From: Burkholderiales bacterium
GTDB taxonomy: Bacteria; Pseudomonadota; Gammaproteobacteria; Burkholderiales; Burkholderiaceae_E
Assembly (NCBI GenBank): GCA_947487165.1
Contig: CANKWX010000028.1
Span: 1 to 45,608 of the forward strand
Direction: 5' to 3'
DNA: 45,608 bases
In this document: piece after piece, positions 1 to 7,965 of the stretch
Layout of the letters: every line of letters starts with the position of its first letter
How positions within the stretch are numbered: the stretch's first letter is position 1
The notes under the pieces: model-generated
Told to the model about the DNA's origin: nothing
What the model saw: only the letters and a program-made list of their open reading frames with translations
Database searches by the model: none
Translations under genes and position numbers: made by a program

Positions 1-248
1 GACAGGCCCCCTTCATGATGGATCGCAGCACGCCCGACAGTGAAGGGGTGCGCTCGATGATCGATATCTACGAGTTTGATTGCGCAGGAAAGCGTGCGCG
101 GTTGGTACAGAGTACTGATTTCAAGGGAGCAATGGGAACTGGCGCGATTGTTTCGGCCAACCGTACACCGCTCGAATGGAGTGCTGTCCTGCCCGGAACG
201 CGACTCGATGTGTCATTGAAATCGGTCTGCAAAGCGCCGCTCAAGTGA
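1..248 (+). CDS. Adhesin_E-like protein, C-terminal part (partial)
   Basis: An open frame enters from the left edge (first full codon at base 3) and ends with TGA at 246-248. The visible tail contains RSMIDIYEFDCAGKRAR, then a GAMGTG turn, then PLEW and a final Leu-x-x-x-Cys. This pattern matches what I know of the surface-adhesin protein E (Adhesin_E) domain: an R-S-M/L...D-C strand, a polar turn, a W-x-x-V/L-x-P-G segment and a terminal Cys that pairs with the first one. Proteins of this family are usually short and exported. The N-terminus and any signal peptide lie outside the window. The in-frame Met codons at 15 and 18 are probably internal, since the frame is open before them. The family call is by pattern recognition only. 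Confidence 0.5.
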   Translation, partial: QAPFMMDRSTPDSEGVRSMIDIYEFDCAGKRARLVQSTDFKGAMGTGAIVSANRTPLEWSAVLPGTRLDVSLKSVCKAPLK

Positions 249-276
249 CTTTGATTTTTGTGGAGCGCAGGACTTC

Positions 277-1851
277 ATGGCCGACAGCCTGACCGATTTT
301 CTCCAGGGTTTGCCTTCGGGTTCACTTGCGATCGATGACGAACATCGGCACTGGACTGTTGGCGATTTGCAGTCGGAGTCCCGACGTCTGGCCAGCGGCC
401 TGCGGGCGCTCGGAATCGGGCCGGGCGATCGTGTCGGGTTGTGGCTGCCCAATATTGCGCAATGGCTCGCCCTGTTTTTCGCGTGCGCGCGACTCGGCGC
501 GATTGTTGTCTCGGTCAATACCCGCTTTCGGGCCAACGAGCTCGAAGACATCGTCGGGCGTTCGGGCTGCCGAGCGCTGGTGTTGTGGCCCGCCTTCAAG
601 GGTATCGACTTCGCGGGCATTCTGAATGCGGTCGACCCTGCGGCCCTGTCGTCGCTTACCGATATCGTCACTTTTTCTCCCGATGGAGAGATTCCCGACT
701 TCCGGTTTGGCGGCCGCCGGTGCACCGCTTATGCCGATCTTGCGCGACATGGCGAAGAGGTCATGACAGCGGCTGACGGCGAGTCGAGATGCGTGATCTT
801 CACCACTTCCGGCACGACCAGAGCTCCGAAGTTCGTCTGCCATGGCCAGCAAGGGATCGTTCAGCACATCCGGGATGTGGCAGCCGGTTTCGCCATGACG
901 ACGCCCGGCTCACGCGTGCTGCAGGCCTTGCCGCTGTGTGGTGTGTTCGGTTTCACCCAGGCGCTGGCCGCGCTGGCAGCGGGTGCGCCGATGCGGATGA
1001 TGGCGGTCTTTGATGAGGCCTCAGCGGCTGACGTGATGCAATCCGAGTGCATCACGCATGTGAATGGCAGTGATGAAATGCTGGTGCGTCTGCTGGCGGC
1101 GCGCCCCGAGCTTCGACCCTTCCCGCATCTGCGCAGTTTCGGCTTTGCGCGATTCAATCCGGCACTGGATGATCTGGTCGAACGGGCACAGGCCCGTGGC
1201 GTGATCGCGTGCGGCCTGTATGGCATGAGTGAGTGTCTCGCCTTGTATGCGCTGCAGCCGCTCACCTTGCCCGAAGCTGAACGATCCAAGGGCGGCGGCG
1301 CACTGATCTCGCCTCAAGCCTCAGTGCGGGTATGTAACCCCGAGACCGGACGGGTCCTTGCAGCAGGTGAGCATGGCGAGCTCGAATTGCGCGGCCCGAG
1401 TCTGCTGCTCGAGTATTACGGCAATCCGCAGGCAAGCAGGGAGGCGTTTACTGCTGACGGATGGTTTCGCAGTGGTGACCTCGGTTACCTCGAAGCCGAT
1501 GGTCGATTCTGCTATCTGACCCGCATCGGGGACGTTCTGCGCCTGGGCGGATTTTTGACCAGCCCTCAGGAGATCGAAGCGGTGCTTGAAGCCGCACCGG
1601 CTGTCGCAGGCGCTCAGGTGGTGGGCATCGACCTGAATGGCGAGCCGGTTGCGGTCGGCTTTGTCATCGTTCGCGACCGGGCTGACATTCGGGAGGACGA
1701 ACTGCGCGAATGGTGTCGATCACGCCTCGCCGGCTACAAGGTGCCTCGACGAATCTTTTCGATCGACGAGTTTCCGACCACCCAGAGTGCCAACGGCACC
1801 AAAATTCAACGCACGAAGTTGCGTCAACTGGCGATCGAGCGCTGCGTGTGA
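277..1851 (+). CDS. AMP-dependent acyl-CoA synthetase/ligase
   Basis: A 524-residue ANL-superfamily enzyme expected to activate a carboxylic acid to acyl-AMP and then acyl-CoA in the cytoplasm. The phosphate-binding loop TTSGTTRAPK lies at about residues 175-185. The A5 motif YGMSE is at 315-319, and SGDLGY with the hinge Asp is at about 399. The C-terminal domain carries the adenylation lysine region NGTKIQRTK, with Lys509 the likely catalytic residue. The glycine before that lysine in the usual P-x-x-x-x-G-K-I form is replaced by Thr, a mild deviation. The start at 277 leaves a weak purine-rich Shine-Dalgarno sequence (gagcgcagga). The gene was probably followed in an operon by a CaiB-type CoA-transferase, of which only the beginning remains. 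Substrate cannot be told from the sequence; benzoate/fatty-acid-type ligases are the nearest general class. Confidence 0.85.
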   Translation: MADSLTDFLQGLPSGSLAIDDEHRHWTVGDLQSESRRLASGLRALGIGPGDRVGLWLPNIAQWLALFFACARLGAIVVSVNTRFRANELEDIVGRSGCRALVLWPAFKGIDFAGILNAVDPAALSSLTDIVTFSPDGEIPDFRFGGRRCTAYADLARHGEEVMTAADGESRCVIFTTSGTTRAPKFVCHGQQGIVQHIRDVAAGFAMTTPGSRVLQALPLCGVFGFTQALAALAAGAPMRMMAVFDEASAADVMQSECITHVNGSDEMLVRLLAARPELRPFPHLRSFGFARFNPALDDLVERAQARGVIACGLYGMSECLALYALQPLTLPEAERSKGGGALISPQASVRVCNPETGRVLAAGEHGELELRGPSLLLEYYGNPQASREAFTADGWFRSGDLGYLEADGRFCYLTRIGDVLRLGGFLTSPQEIEAVLEAAPAVAGAQVVGIDLNGEPVAVGFVIVRDRADIREDELREWCRSRLAGYKVPRRIFSIDEFPTTQSANGTKIQRTKLRQLAIERCV

Positions 1852-1910
1852 ATCGCTCGGTGAATCAGACCTGGCCCTTTGCCGGGATCCGGGTGGTCGA
1901 GTTTTTCCGC
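1848..1910 (+). pseudogene. Remnant of the start of a CaiB/BaiF CoA-transferase
   Basis: A GTG codon at 1848 overlaps the TGA of the acyl-CoA synthetase in a GTGA arrangement, typical of translational coupling. It opens the frame NRSVNQTWPFAGIRVVEF. The string PFAGIRVVEF is the conserved beginning of family III CoA-transferases (usually P-L-x-G-I-R-V-V-E-F). After the Phe at about 1907 the frame continues as unrelated sequence, without the G-P-x-x-x-x-x-L-A-D-L-G-A-D that should follow. It runs into the upstream region of the bicupin gene. I read this as the left end of a deleted coupled gene. Confidence 0.55.
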
Positions 1911-1996
1911 ACGGCCATGGTTCCTCGAGACGGGCTGTCGACGGGTAAACTGCGATCAAAGACAATCGTGCTCAAGCACACGCAAGGAGACGAACC

Positions 1997-2746
1997 ATGA
2001 TTTCGATCGGTACGCGCCAGCATGGCGCCGCTCGCAGACGACCCATCGACGTGAGGGGCGACAGTTACTTCAAGGGCGAGTGGATGGAGTCGGGCGATGA
2101 CCCGGTCCTGTCGCCCACGGTCTTTCTGATCGAGCAGCCGCCGAACGCCACGCTGGTGCCGCACTTTCATCGCCAGAACCAGTTTCAGCTCTTCGTGGAC
2201 GGAGGCGGCACGCTCGGCAAGCATGCAGTCGAGACAGTGACCGTGCACTATGCCGGCGCCTATACCGGCTACGGGCCGCTGATTTCGGGTAATCAGGGGA
2301 TCAAATACTTCACGATCCGACCGGTGTGCGAAGCCGGCATGATGTCGCTGGACGAAGCGCGCGACCAAATGATCCGTGGCCCCAAGCGCCATGAGAGCGT
2401 CGGGCCGGTCAGGGTTCTGGATGAGGCAGGGCGGCAAGCGGCGACGCGTGAGCAGGGCGAGCATTTCCTGCTGGCGGTTAGCGACGAAGGTCTGGGCGTG
2501 GGTGAGGTCTGCCTGGATCGCGGTCAGGCAATGAGTGTGCATCGGCACGCGGCCAGTCAGGGCGAATTCATTGTCGTGCTGAGCGGCCGACTTCAGTTCG
2601 GCGAGCGCGAACTCACCGAGTGGGAGTCGATCTTTGTCTCCGCCGATGAGCCCTTTCCTGATCTGCGCGGCGCTGAGGGCGGTGTGCAATGCGTCGTCCT
2701 GCACTGCCCGCCCAGAGAAAAAGTTTATTTCCCACCAACTGTCTGA
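1997..2746 (+). CDS. Bicupin-like hypothetical protein
   Basis: A 249-residue protein preceded by a good ribosome site (aaggag, 9 bases before ATG). Two cupin-like halves can be seen. The first has PHFHRQNQFQLFVDGGGTLG near residues 55-75. The second has HRHAASQGEFIVVLSGRLQFG near residues 180-200. In each half a His-x-His/His-rich strand is followed by Gln or Glu and then a G-x-L strand, as in metal-binding cupins. No signal peptide or membrane segment is visible. It stands between two decayed genes of an organic-acid uptake/activation cluster, so a role in handling the same substrate is possible, but nothing in the sequence names the reaction. Confidence 0.65.
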   Translation: MISIGTRQHGAARRRPIDVRGDSYFKGEWMESGDDPVLSPTVFLIEQPPNATLVPHFHRQNQFQLFVDGGGTLGKHAVETVTVHYAGAYTGYGPLISGNQGIKYFTIRPVCEAGMMSLDEARDQMIRGPKRHESVGPVRVLDEAGRQAATREQGEHFLLAVSDEGLGVGEVCLDRGQAMSVHRHAASQGEFIVVLSGRLQFGERELTEWESIFVSADEPFPDLRGAEGGVQCVVLHCPPREKVYFPPTV

Positions 2747-2774
2747 TAGGTGGATCGAAATCGGCTCGGGTCAG

Positions 2775-2982
2775 TTGCAGAGGTGCGTCGGCAGCGATCA
2801 GGCCTTTTCAACCGTGGCCAGTCAAGGCGTGCGTCCGATTGCGACGACCGGCCCGATTCGCAGCCCCAAGCTGCCCGATCTGCCTCTCCTGACCGAGCCG
2901 TGCAGAGGCCTTGCGTCTGTGGCGCGACGATGCCCCGCAGTGGATTAAGGAATTATCAGCGCTGGGCGTGACCCTCGACTGA
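2775..2982 (+). pseudogene. Decayed C-terminal remnant of a Bug/TctC-type solute receptor
   Basis: One frame reads QGVRPIATTGPIRSPKLPDL, then PLLTE, at about 2823-2897. This matches the Bug/TctC receptor signature (x-L-R-x-L-A-V-T-G-x-x-R-S-P-x-L-P-D-V-P-T-x-x-E). A different frame then reads DDAPQWIKELSALGVTLD to a TGA at 2980-2982, which resembles the usual end of such proteins (W-x-K-V-I-x-x-x-G-I-x-x-D/E). The roughly 60 residues that should separate the two blocks are missing, and the frame differs. The upstream two thirds of the gene is absent, being replaced by the bicupin gene. These periplasmic receptors often travel with CaiB-type CoA-transferases, which fits the neighbouring remnant. 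Confidence 0.5.
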
Positions 2983-3011
2983 TTCGCATTTCACAACCGG
3001 AGGAAAAAGGC

Positions 3012-4415
3012 ATGTCCCTGGCATGGATGGGTTTGACCGAGCTGAAGTCGATGCTTGATGCGCGTCAGTTGTCGTCGCTCGAGTTGACCGAGTTTCTGTT
3101 GCATCGGATCGACAAGGCGGATCCGACCCTGCATGCCTTCACCGAGGTCTATGCCGAGCAGGCGCGGGCTCTGGCGCGCGGTGCTGATCAGCAGCGCGCG
3201 GCCGGAATGGCGCTTGGCCCTTTGCATGGATTGCCGATCGTGCTGAAAGACCTGCTCGACATCGAAGGTCGAATCGGCACGTTCGGCTCCCGACATTTCA
3301 TCGATCGGAGAGGCACGCAAACCAGTGCCACAGTGGAGCGACTGCTGCAGGCCGGCATGGTGCCGCTGGGCAAACTGCACATGACCGAGTTTGCCTTCGG
3401 CGGCTGGGGCACCAATCCGCTGATGCAGACCTCGCGAAATCCCTGGGATCTCGCCACCCACCGAGTGCCGGGTGGATCGTCGAGCGGGACTGGCGTTGCG
3501 GTGGCAGCCGGTTTTGCGCCGGTCGGCATCGGCAGCGATACCGGCGGCTCGATCCGTATTCCCTCGGCTTTCAACGGCTTGACCGGTCTGAAAGTGACCT
3601 ACGGGCGCATCAGCCTTTACGGCACGGGTTTGCTCAGCTGGACGCTCGATTCGATCGGGCCGATGGCGCGCAATGTCCGTGATTGTGCCCTGCTGCTTGA
3701 TGCACTGGCGGCACCCGATCCGCGCGATCCGGTCACGCTTGCTCAGCCGCTCGAGCAATTCTCACGCGAGCCTCGCTCAGTCAGGGGCTTGCGTCTGGCG
3801 CTGCCCGATGTGAAGCAGTTGCCCGACTTCATGCATCCCGGTGTGACGCAGGCCTGGCAGGATGCGGCGAAAGTGTTTGAATCCCTGGGCGCGCAGATCG
3901 TGCCGGTGCGACTTCCCGACTGGTTTTTCGGATTGTCGGTCAATACCGGGCGCATCATTGCCTGCGAGGCGCATGCCCTGCATCGCGACTATGTCGACGA
4001 TCCGAATGCGCTGTTGGGGCCTGCGGTACGGCAGCGGATCCAGAATGCGGCCAATTTCAAATCTTGGGAGTACGCCCAGGAGTTGCGAACCATGAGCGAA
4101 TTGCGCGGGGCTTTTGCGAATTGGTTCGAGCCCTTCGATGCGCTCTTGCTGCCGTCTGTGGCGATTCCCGCGATGGCAGTGCAGCAGATCGATGAGGCCT
4201 CGCCCATCCCGGGTGCCTTGACCCGGCAGGCGAATTACCTTGGCTTGTGCGCGCTGTCGCAACCCGCCGGTCTGGTCGAGGGCTTGCCGGTCGGATTACA
4301 GATTTTGGGCAAGGCATTTGACGAGCGAACGGTGCTGTCTTTGGGTCAGGCGTTTGAGCACGCCACGCCACACCACCGTCACCATCCGGATTTGTCGGCG
4401 CTCGCTCTCGGCTGA
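3012..4415 (+). CDS. Amidase (amidase-signature family, GatA-like)
   Basis: A 467-residue amidase-signature hydrolase, the normal length for the family. The Ser-cisSer-Lys triad is intact: Lys79 in LPIVLKD, cis-Ser156 in PGGSSSGT, and nucleophile Ser180 in GSDTGGSIRIPSAF. The strong ribosome site ggagg lies 8-12 bases before the ATG. Such enzymes hydrolyse amides to acids and ammonia. The family also includes the A subunit of Glu-tRNA(Gln) amidotransferase, but no gatB/gatC genes are nearby and the neighbours are catabolic. A stand-alone amidase feeding an acid to the upstream acyl-CoA synthetase is the likelier reading. Substrate is unknown. Confidence 0.85.
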   Translation: MSLAWMGLTELKSMLDARQLSSLELTEFLLHRIDKADPTLHAFTEVYAEQARALARGADQQRAAGMALGPLHGLPIVLKDLLDIEGRIGTFGSRHFIDRRGTQTSATVERLLQAGMVPLGKLHMTEFAFGGWGTNPLMQTSRNPWDLATHRVPGGSSSGTGVAVAAGFAPVGIGSDTGGSIRIPSAFNGLTGLKVTYGRISLYGTGLLSWTLDSIGPMARNVRDCALLLDALAAPDPRDPVTLAQPLEQFSREPRSVRGLRLALPDVKQLPDFMHPGVTQAWQDAAKVFESLGAQIVPVRLPDWFFGLSVNTGRIIACEAHALHRDYVDDPNALLGPAVRQRIQNAANFKSWEYAQELRTMSELRGAFANWFEPFDALLLPSVAIPAMAVQQIDEASPIPGALTRQANYLGLCALSQPAGLVEGLPVGLQILGKAFDERTVLSLGQAFEHATPHHRHHPDLSALALG

Positions 4416-4495
4416 TTACCGCGCCCGCTGCGGCCGTCAGCAACGCGGGTGCCGTCGAAGCACAGTGGCTCCAGCGCCAGTCGGTCGTCGGCCCC

Positions 4496-4537
4496 GCAGC
4501 GCTCCATGTCGATCTCGAACACGCGCTTGATCAGCCT
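4496..4537 (-). pseudogene. Short remnant of an IS91-like transposase C-terminus
   Basis: On the minus strand the codons from 4537 read RLIKRVFEIDMERC. This resembles the conserved block just before the C-terminal zinc-binding motif of IS91-type transposases (R-L-L-K-R-V-F-x-I-D-x-x-x-C-P-x-C-G). The second Cys is lost and the sequence downstream no longer resembles the family. An in-frame TGA lies shortly upstream. Only about 14 residues match, so this is a scar and not a functional element. Confidence 0.35.
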
Positions 4538-4661
4538 CGATCAGCGCGCGTCGCGTCCAGGCTGACGAAGTCCTTGAGCGGTTTGGTTCCCACGGTGTCA
4601 GGGTATCGGCGGCCCCGCTTCGTGCGCTGTCCCACGTGTGTACGAACGATCTCTCGTCCCT

Positions 4662-4702
4662 CTTGATCTTCTCGATTTATTGGGATATATTTCCCACATA
4701 TG
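4662..4702 (+). promoter_or_regulatory. Putative promoter of the DUF6502 gene; transcript may be leaderless
   Basis: A -35-like TTGATC (4662-4667) and a -10-like TATATT (4686-4691) are separated by 18 bases. The predicted transcription start falls around 4698-4700, at the ATG itself, and no Shine-Dalgarno sequence precedes it. The -10 element sits inside a small inverted repeat, TGGGA-6 nt-TCCCA (4681-4696), which could also be an operator. Confidence 0.4.
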
Positions 4703-5554
4703 GACGCCACCGGACATCCCAACGAACGCTTGCTCCAGGCGCTGACCGCCGCAGTGCTGCAGCTATTGCGGCCGTTGTGCAAGCTGCTGCTGCGGCATAA
4801 CCTGCCCTTCAGCGTGCTGGAGGAACTGGCTAAGCGCGTGTACGTACAGGTTGCGATGGAGGACTTCGGCATCCCGGGCAAGAAGCCCAGCCTCTCGCGG
4901 GCATCCATCCTCACGGGGCTGACGCGCAAGGACACGCAGCGGCTGGTGGCTGCCACACAGCCGCTGCCTGCACCCGCCGCCGACGGTTACAACCGCGCCG
5001 CCCGCGTGCTGACAGCCTGGGCCCGTGACCCCGACTTCCAGGACCTTGATGGCGCGCCCGCTGCGCTGCATGTGCATGACGGCGAGCGCAGCTTCGCCAA
5101 CCTTGTGCGCCGGCACAGTGGCGACATGCCAGTCCGCGCTGTGCTCGACGAACTGTTGCGCGTGGGCGCCGTGCAACGGCGCGACGATAACCTGTTGGCG
5201 ATGACCACCCGCGCCTACGTGCCGCGCGCCAGCGAGATCGACAAGCTGGACATCCTGGGCAGCGACGTGGCCGCCCTGATCAGCACCATCGACCATAACC
5301 TGCAGTATGGCGACAGCGACCCGCGTTACCAGCGCAAGGTGCTGTACCTGAACATGCCTGCCGACGCAGTGGCCGAGTTCCGCCGCCGCAGTGCCAGCGA
5401 CGCGCAGGCCCTGCTGGAAAAGCTCGACCGCTGGCTGGCCGCGAACGACATCGACAATTCACCTGACCGGCCCGATGCACCGCGTGTGCGCCTGGGTATG
5501 GGTATCTACTACATCGAGGCGCCCGTGGCCCCGACATCCACCAAGGAGCGCTGA
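4700..5554 (+). CDS. DUF6502 family protein
   Basis: A 284-residue cytoplasmic protein with no signal peptide. The N-terminal region LLQALTAAVLQLLRPLCKLL, followed by LEELAKRVYVQVA and KPSLSRASILTGLTRKD (about residues 10-80), is the pattern I associate with DUF6502. It looks like a winged-helix, MarR/GntR-like fold with a recognition helix in SRASILTGLTRK. A regulatory role is therefore plausible but not shown. The gene ends one base before the ATG of a DUF5666 lipoprotein gene, and this pairing recurs in Betaproteobacteria. The start at 4700 is supported by the conserved N-terminus, although there is no ribosome site. Confidence 0.75.
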   Translation: MDATGHPNERLLQALTAAVLQLLRPLCKLLLRHNLPFSVLEELAKRVYVQVAMEDFGIPGKKPSLSRASILTGLTRKDTQRLVAATQPLPAPAADGYNRAARVLTAWARDPDFQDLDGAPAALHVHDGERSFANLVRRHSGDMPVRAVLDELLRVGAVQRRDDNLLAMTTRAYVPRASEIDKLDILGSDVAALISTIDHNLQYGDSDPRYQRKVLYLNMPADAVAEFRRRSASDAQALLEKLDRWLAANDIDNSPDRPDAPRVRLGMGIYYIEAPVAPTSTKER

Positions 5555-5555
5555 C

Positions 5556-7055
5556 ATGCACCCATTCCAAACAAGATATCTGGCCCGCCGCTGCGCCGCT
5601 GCATGCCTGGCCATACTGCTGACCGCCTGCGGCGGCGGCGATGGCGGCATTGGCGGTACTGGCGCCGGCATCGCCACCGGCCCCAACCTCGGCGGCGGCG
5701 GCAGCGGCGGTGGCGGCGTGGCATTTGGCACTGGCATCTCGTACGGCACTGTCCAGGGCTTCGGCAGCGTCATCGTCAATGGCGTGCACTACGAGGACCG
5801 GGGCGTGGACATCGTGTTCGACGACCGCACCATCCGTGGCGACGGCGGCAGCACCACGCAAGGCAACCTGCGGGTGGGCATGGTCGTCAGGGTCGACTTC
5901 GACAGTGCCAGCAGCGTGAAGAGTTTCACCGTTGACAGCGCGCTGTCGGGCCGCATTGAAAGCGTCCTGGACGCCAACCGATTCGTGTTGATGGGCCAGA
6001 CCATCCGCATCGACGACACCACCACGCGCTACGAAGACAACGTGCTGCGCACAGGCCTGGTCCCCGCAGTGGGCGATAACGTGCGCGTCCAAGGCTTGGT
6101 GTCCGGCAGCGGCACGGTGACAGCCGGCTACCTGCAAAAGCTGTCCACCGCGTCAGGCCAGTTCGAGGCCAAGGGCGTGGTGGCCAACCACAACGGCTCC
6201 ACCAGCTTCAACATCGGCACGCTCACCGTCACTTACTCCACAGCCACCACCACCAGCGATATGCCCGCCGGCTCCTGGAACGGCCTCGTGGTCGAAGTGA
6301 AGGGCAGCAGTTGCAGCGGTGCCGCCGGCACCCCTTGCGGCACACTGTCGGCCACCAAGGTGCAGCCCAACGGACCTGTGGTCAGCACCAGCACCACGAA
6401 AGCCCAGGCCGAATTCGAAGGCACGGTCACCAGCGGCACCGCAGCAAGCTTCAAGCTGGGCAACCTGACTGTCACTACCGACAGCAGCACACGCTGGGAA
6501 GCCGGCGCAGCGGCAGACCTGCTGCCCGGTGTGAAGGTGGAGGCCGAAGGCAGCATCACCAACGGCACGCTCAAAGCCAGCAAGGTGTCGTTTCGCGACA
6601 GCGCACGCGCCGAGGGCGACATCGCCACGCTCACATCAGCCACCAGCAGTTTCACGCTGAACGGCCTGCCGGGCGTCACCGTCAAAGTGGACTCGCTCAC
6701 GGAATGGAAGAAGGTTGCCAGCCTCAGTGCACTGGGCGTGGGCAACCACCTGCGCATCCGCGGCCGCCTGAACGGGACAACGCTGACGGCCACCGAGGTT
6801 GAACTGCGCAGCGCCGATCAGCGTGTGGAATTGCAAGCACCGCTGACAGCGGTCGCTGCCCCCAGCATCACGCTGGCGGGCGTCACCGTGAACACCACCG
6901 GCCTGTCTGACAACAGCTTCCTGGGCCTTAACGACACGGCCATCGGGCGCAGTGCCTTCTTCGTTGCCGCCAAGGTGAACACGGTGGTGAAGGTGCGCGG
7001 CAACCTGAGCGGCAGCACCATCAACTGGAACGAGGTCCAACTGGAATCGGACTGA
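5556..7055 (+). CDS. DUF5666 lipoprotein with repeated beta domains
   Basis: A 499-residue exported lipoprotein. The N-terminus has an Arg-containing head and hydrophobic stretch ending in a lipobox, Leu-Thr-Ala-Cys25. A Gly-rich linker follows (about residues 26-58). The rest is a series of roughly 60-75-residue beta modules. Each begins with a form of F-x-x-x-x-V/G-x-V-x-x or G-x-I-x-x-x-x-x-x-x-x-F-x-L-x-G, and each has a G-x-x-V-x-V-x-G strand, as in DUF5666 repeats. The ribosome site aaggagcg is 6 bases before the ATG and inside the end of the DUF6502 gene, so translation is probably coupled. The 3' end overlaps the convergent aldolase gene by 35 bases. The function of the family is not established. 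Confidence 0.75.
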   Translation: MHPFQTRYLARRCAAACLAILLTACGGGDGGIGGTGAGIATGPNLGGGGSGGGGVAFGTGISYGTVQGFGSVIVNGVHYEDRGVDIVFDDRTIRGDGGSTTQGNLRVGMVVRVDFDSASSVKSFTVDSALSGRIESVLDANRFVLMGQTIRIDDTTTRYEDNVLRTGLVPAVGDNVRVQGLVSGSGTVTAGYLQKLSTASGQFEAKGVVANHNGSTSFNIGTLTVTYSTATTTSDMPAGSWNGLVVEVKGSSCSGAAGTPCGTLSATKVQPNGPVVSTSTTKAQAEFEGTVTSGTAASFKLGNLTVTTDSSTRWEAGAAADLLPGVKVEAEGSITNGTLKASKVSFRDSARAEGDIATLTSATSSFTLNGLPGVTVKVDSLTEWKKVASLSALGVGNHLRIRGRLNGTTLTATEVELRSADQRVELQAPLTAVAAPSITLAGVTVNTTGLSDNSFLGLNDTAIGRSAFFVAAKVNTVVKVRGNLSGSTINWNEVQLESD

Positions 7056-7779
7056 CGGGGGCCCGAGGCGCTGGCAGCATTCGCCGCAGCGCCTCGAAAT
7101 ACAGGTCCGACTGCTCGCGCTCGCCCTGGATCTGCCGGGCCACATGCGCAGACAGTGTCTCGTTGACCCGCGCCAGCGGGCGGCCGGTGCTCATCGCCAG
7201 CACCTGGTGCATGCACACCCGCTCCAGGTAGTAGAGGTCATCATAGGCATGCGCCACGGTGGCGCCGCAGACGATGATGCCGTGGTTGCCGAGGAAGGCC
7301 ACGTCTTTGCCCTGCATCGACCGCGCGATACGTTCGCCTTCGGCCCAGTCAAGCGCCAGGCCGTTGTAGTCGGTATCGATGCCGATGCGGCCATGAAAGC
7401 GCATCGCGCCCTGGCTGGAACAGGTGTCGAGCGCGCGGTCGGTGGTCAGCGTCAGCGCGGTGGCATAGGGCATGTGGGTGTGCAGCACCACCGCATGGCC
7501 GGTGATGCGGTGCACTGCGGCATGGATGAACATGGCGGTGGGCTCGACGCGATGGCGGCCTTGCAGCACGGTGCCGTGTTCGTCGACCAGCACGATGTCG
7601 TCGGGCCCGATCTCGCTCCAGTGCAGCCCGCGCGGGTTGATCAGGAAGCTGCGGCTGTCGTCAGGCAGCGCCACGCTGAAATGGTTGCACACGCCTTCGC
7701 TCAGGCCGTGATGGGCGGCCGCGCGCAGCGCCAGCGCCAGGTCTTCGCACAGCGGTCTCAGCAGGGCGGCGTCGGGCAT
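7021..7779 (-). CDS. Class II aldolase/adducin family protein
   Basis: A 252-residue protein of the AraD/FucA/adducin fold. Zinc ligands are visible as His100 and His102 (VVLHTHMPYAT) and His167 (FLGNHGIIV). Glu80 in VEPTAMFIH is in the position of the catalytic acid. GLSEGVCNHFSVAL near residues 25-38 is the phosphate/substrate loop. Such enzymes cleave or epimerise sugar phosphates or act on related hydroxy-keto acids; the subgroup with GVCNHFS is often annotated only at family level. I prefer the Met codon at 7779, preceded by ggagac, to an upstream extension that does not look like protein. The C-terminal Pro-rich tail overlaps the end of the DUF5666 gene on the other strand. Confidence 0.8.
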   Translation of the reverse strand: MPDAALLRPLCEDLALALRAAAHHGLSEGVCNHFSVALPDDSRSFLINPRGLHWSEIGPDDIVLVDEHGTVLQGRHRVEPTAMFIHAAVHRITGHAVVLHTHMPYATALTLTTDRALDTCSSQGAMRFHGRIGIDTDYNGLALDWAEGERIARSMQGKDVAFLGNHGIIVCGATVAHAYDDLYYLERVCMHQVLAMSTGRPLARVNETLSAHVARQIQGEREQSDLYFEALRRMLPAPRAPVSPIPVGPRSS

Positions 7780-7965
7780 CGGTGTCTCCAGGGTGGGTAC
7801 AGAACGGGATAGAACACTCAACCGCCTCACAGCAAGTATGACGGCCCCTGGAACGATTGGCCCATCCAGATTCCCCCATGGCAAGGCCAGGTTCACACGG
7901 CCGAGGTGCCTGGCGCGCTGCCAGCGTCGGTACGGTCGTTGCGCCCCTGCGCGACGCTCCAGCCT

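Noticed and set aside
1865-2704. 279-codon minus-strand open frame
   Set aside because: Mirror of the bicupin gene, which has the better ribosome site and cupin motifs.
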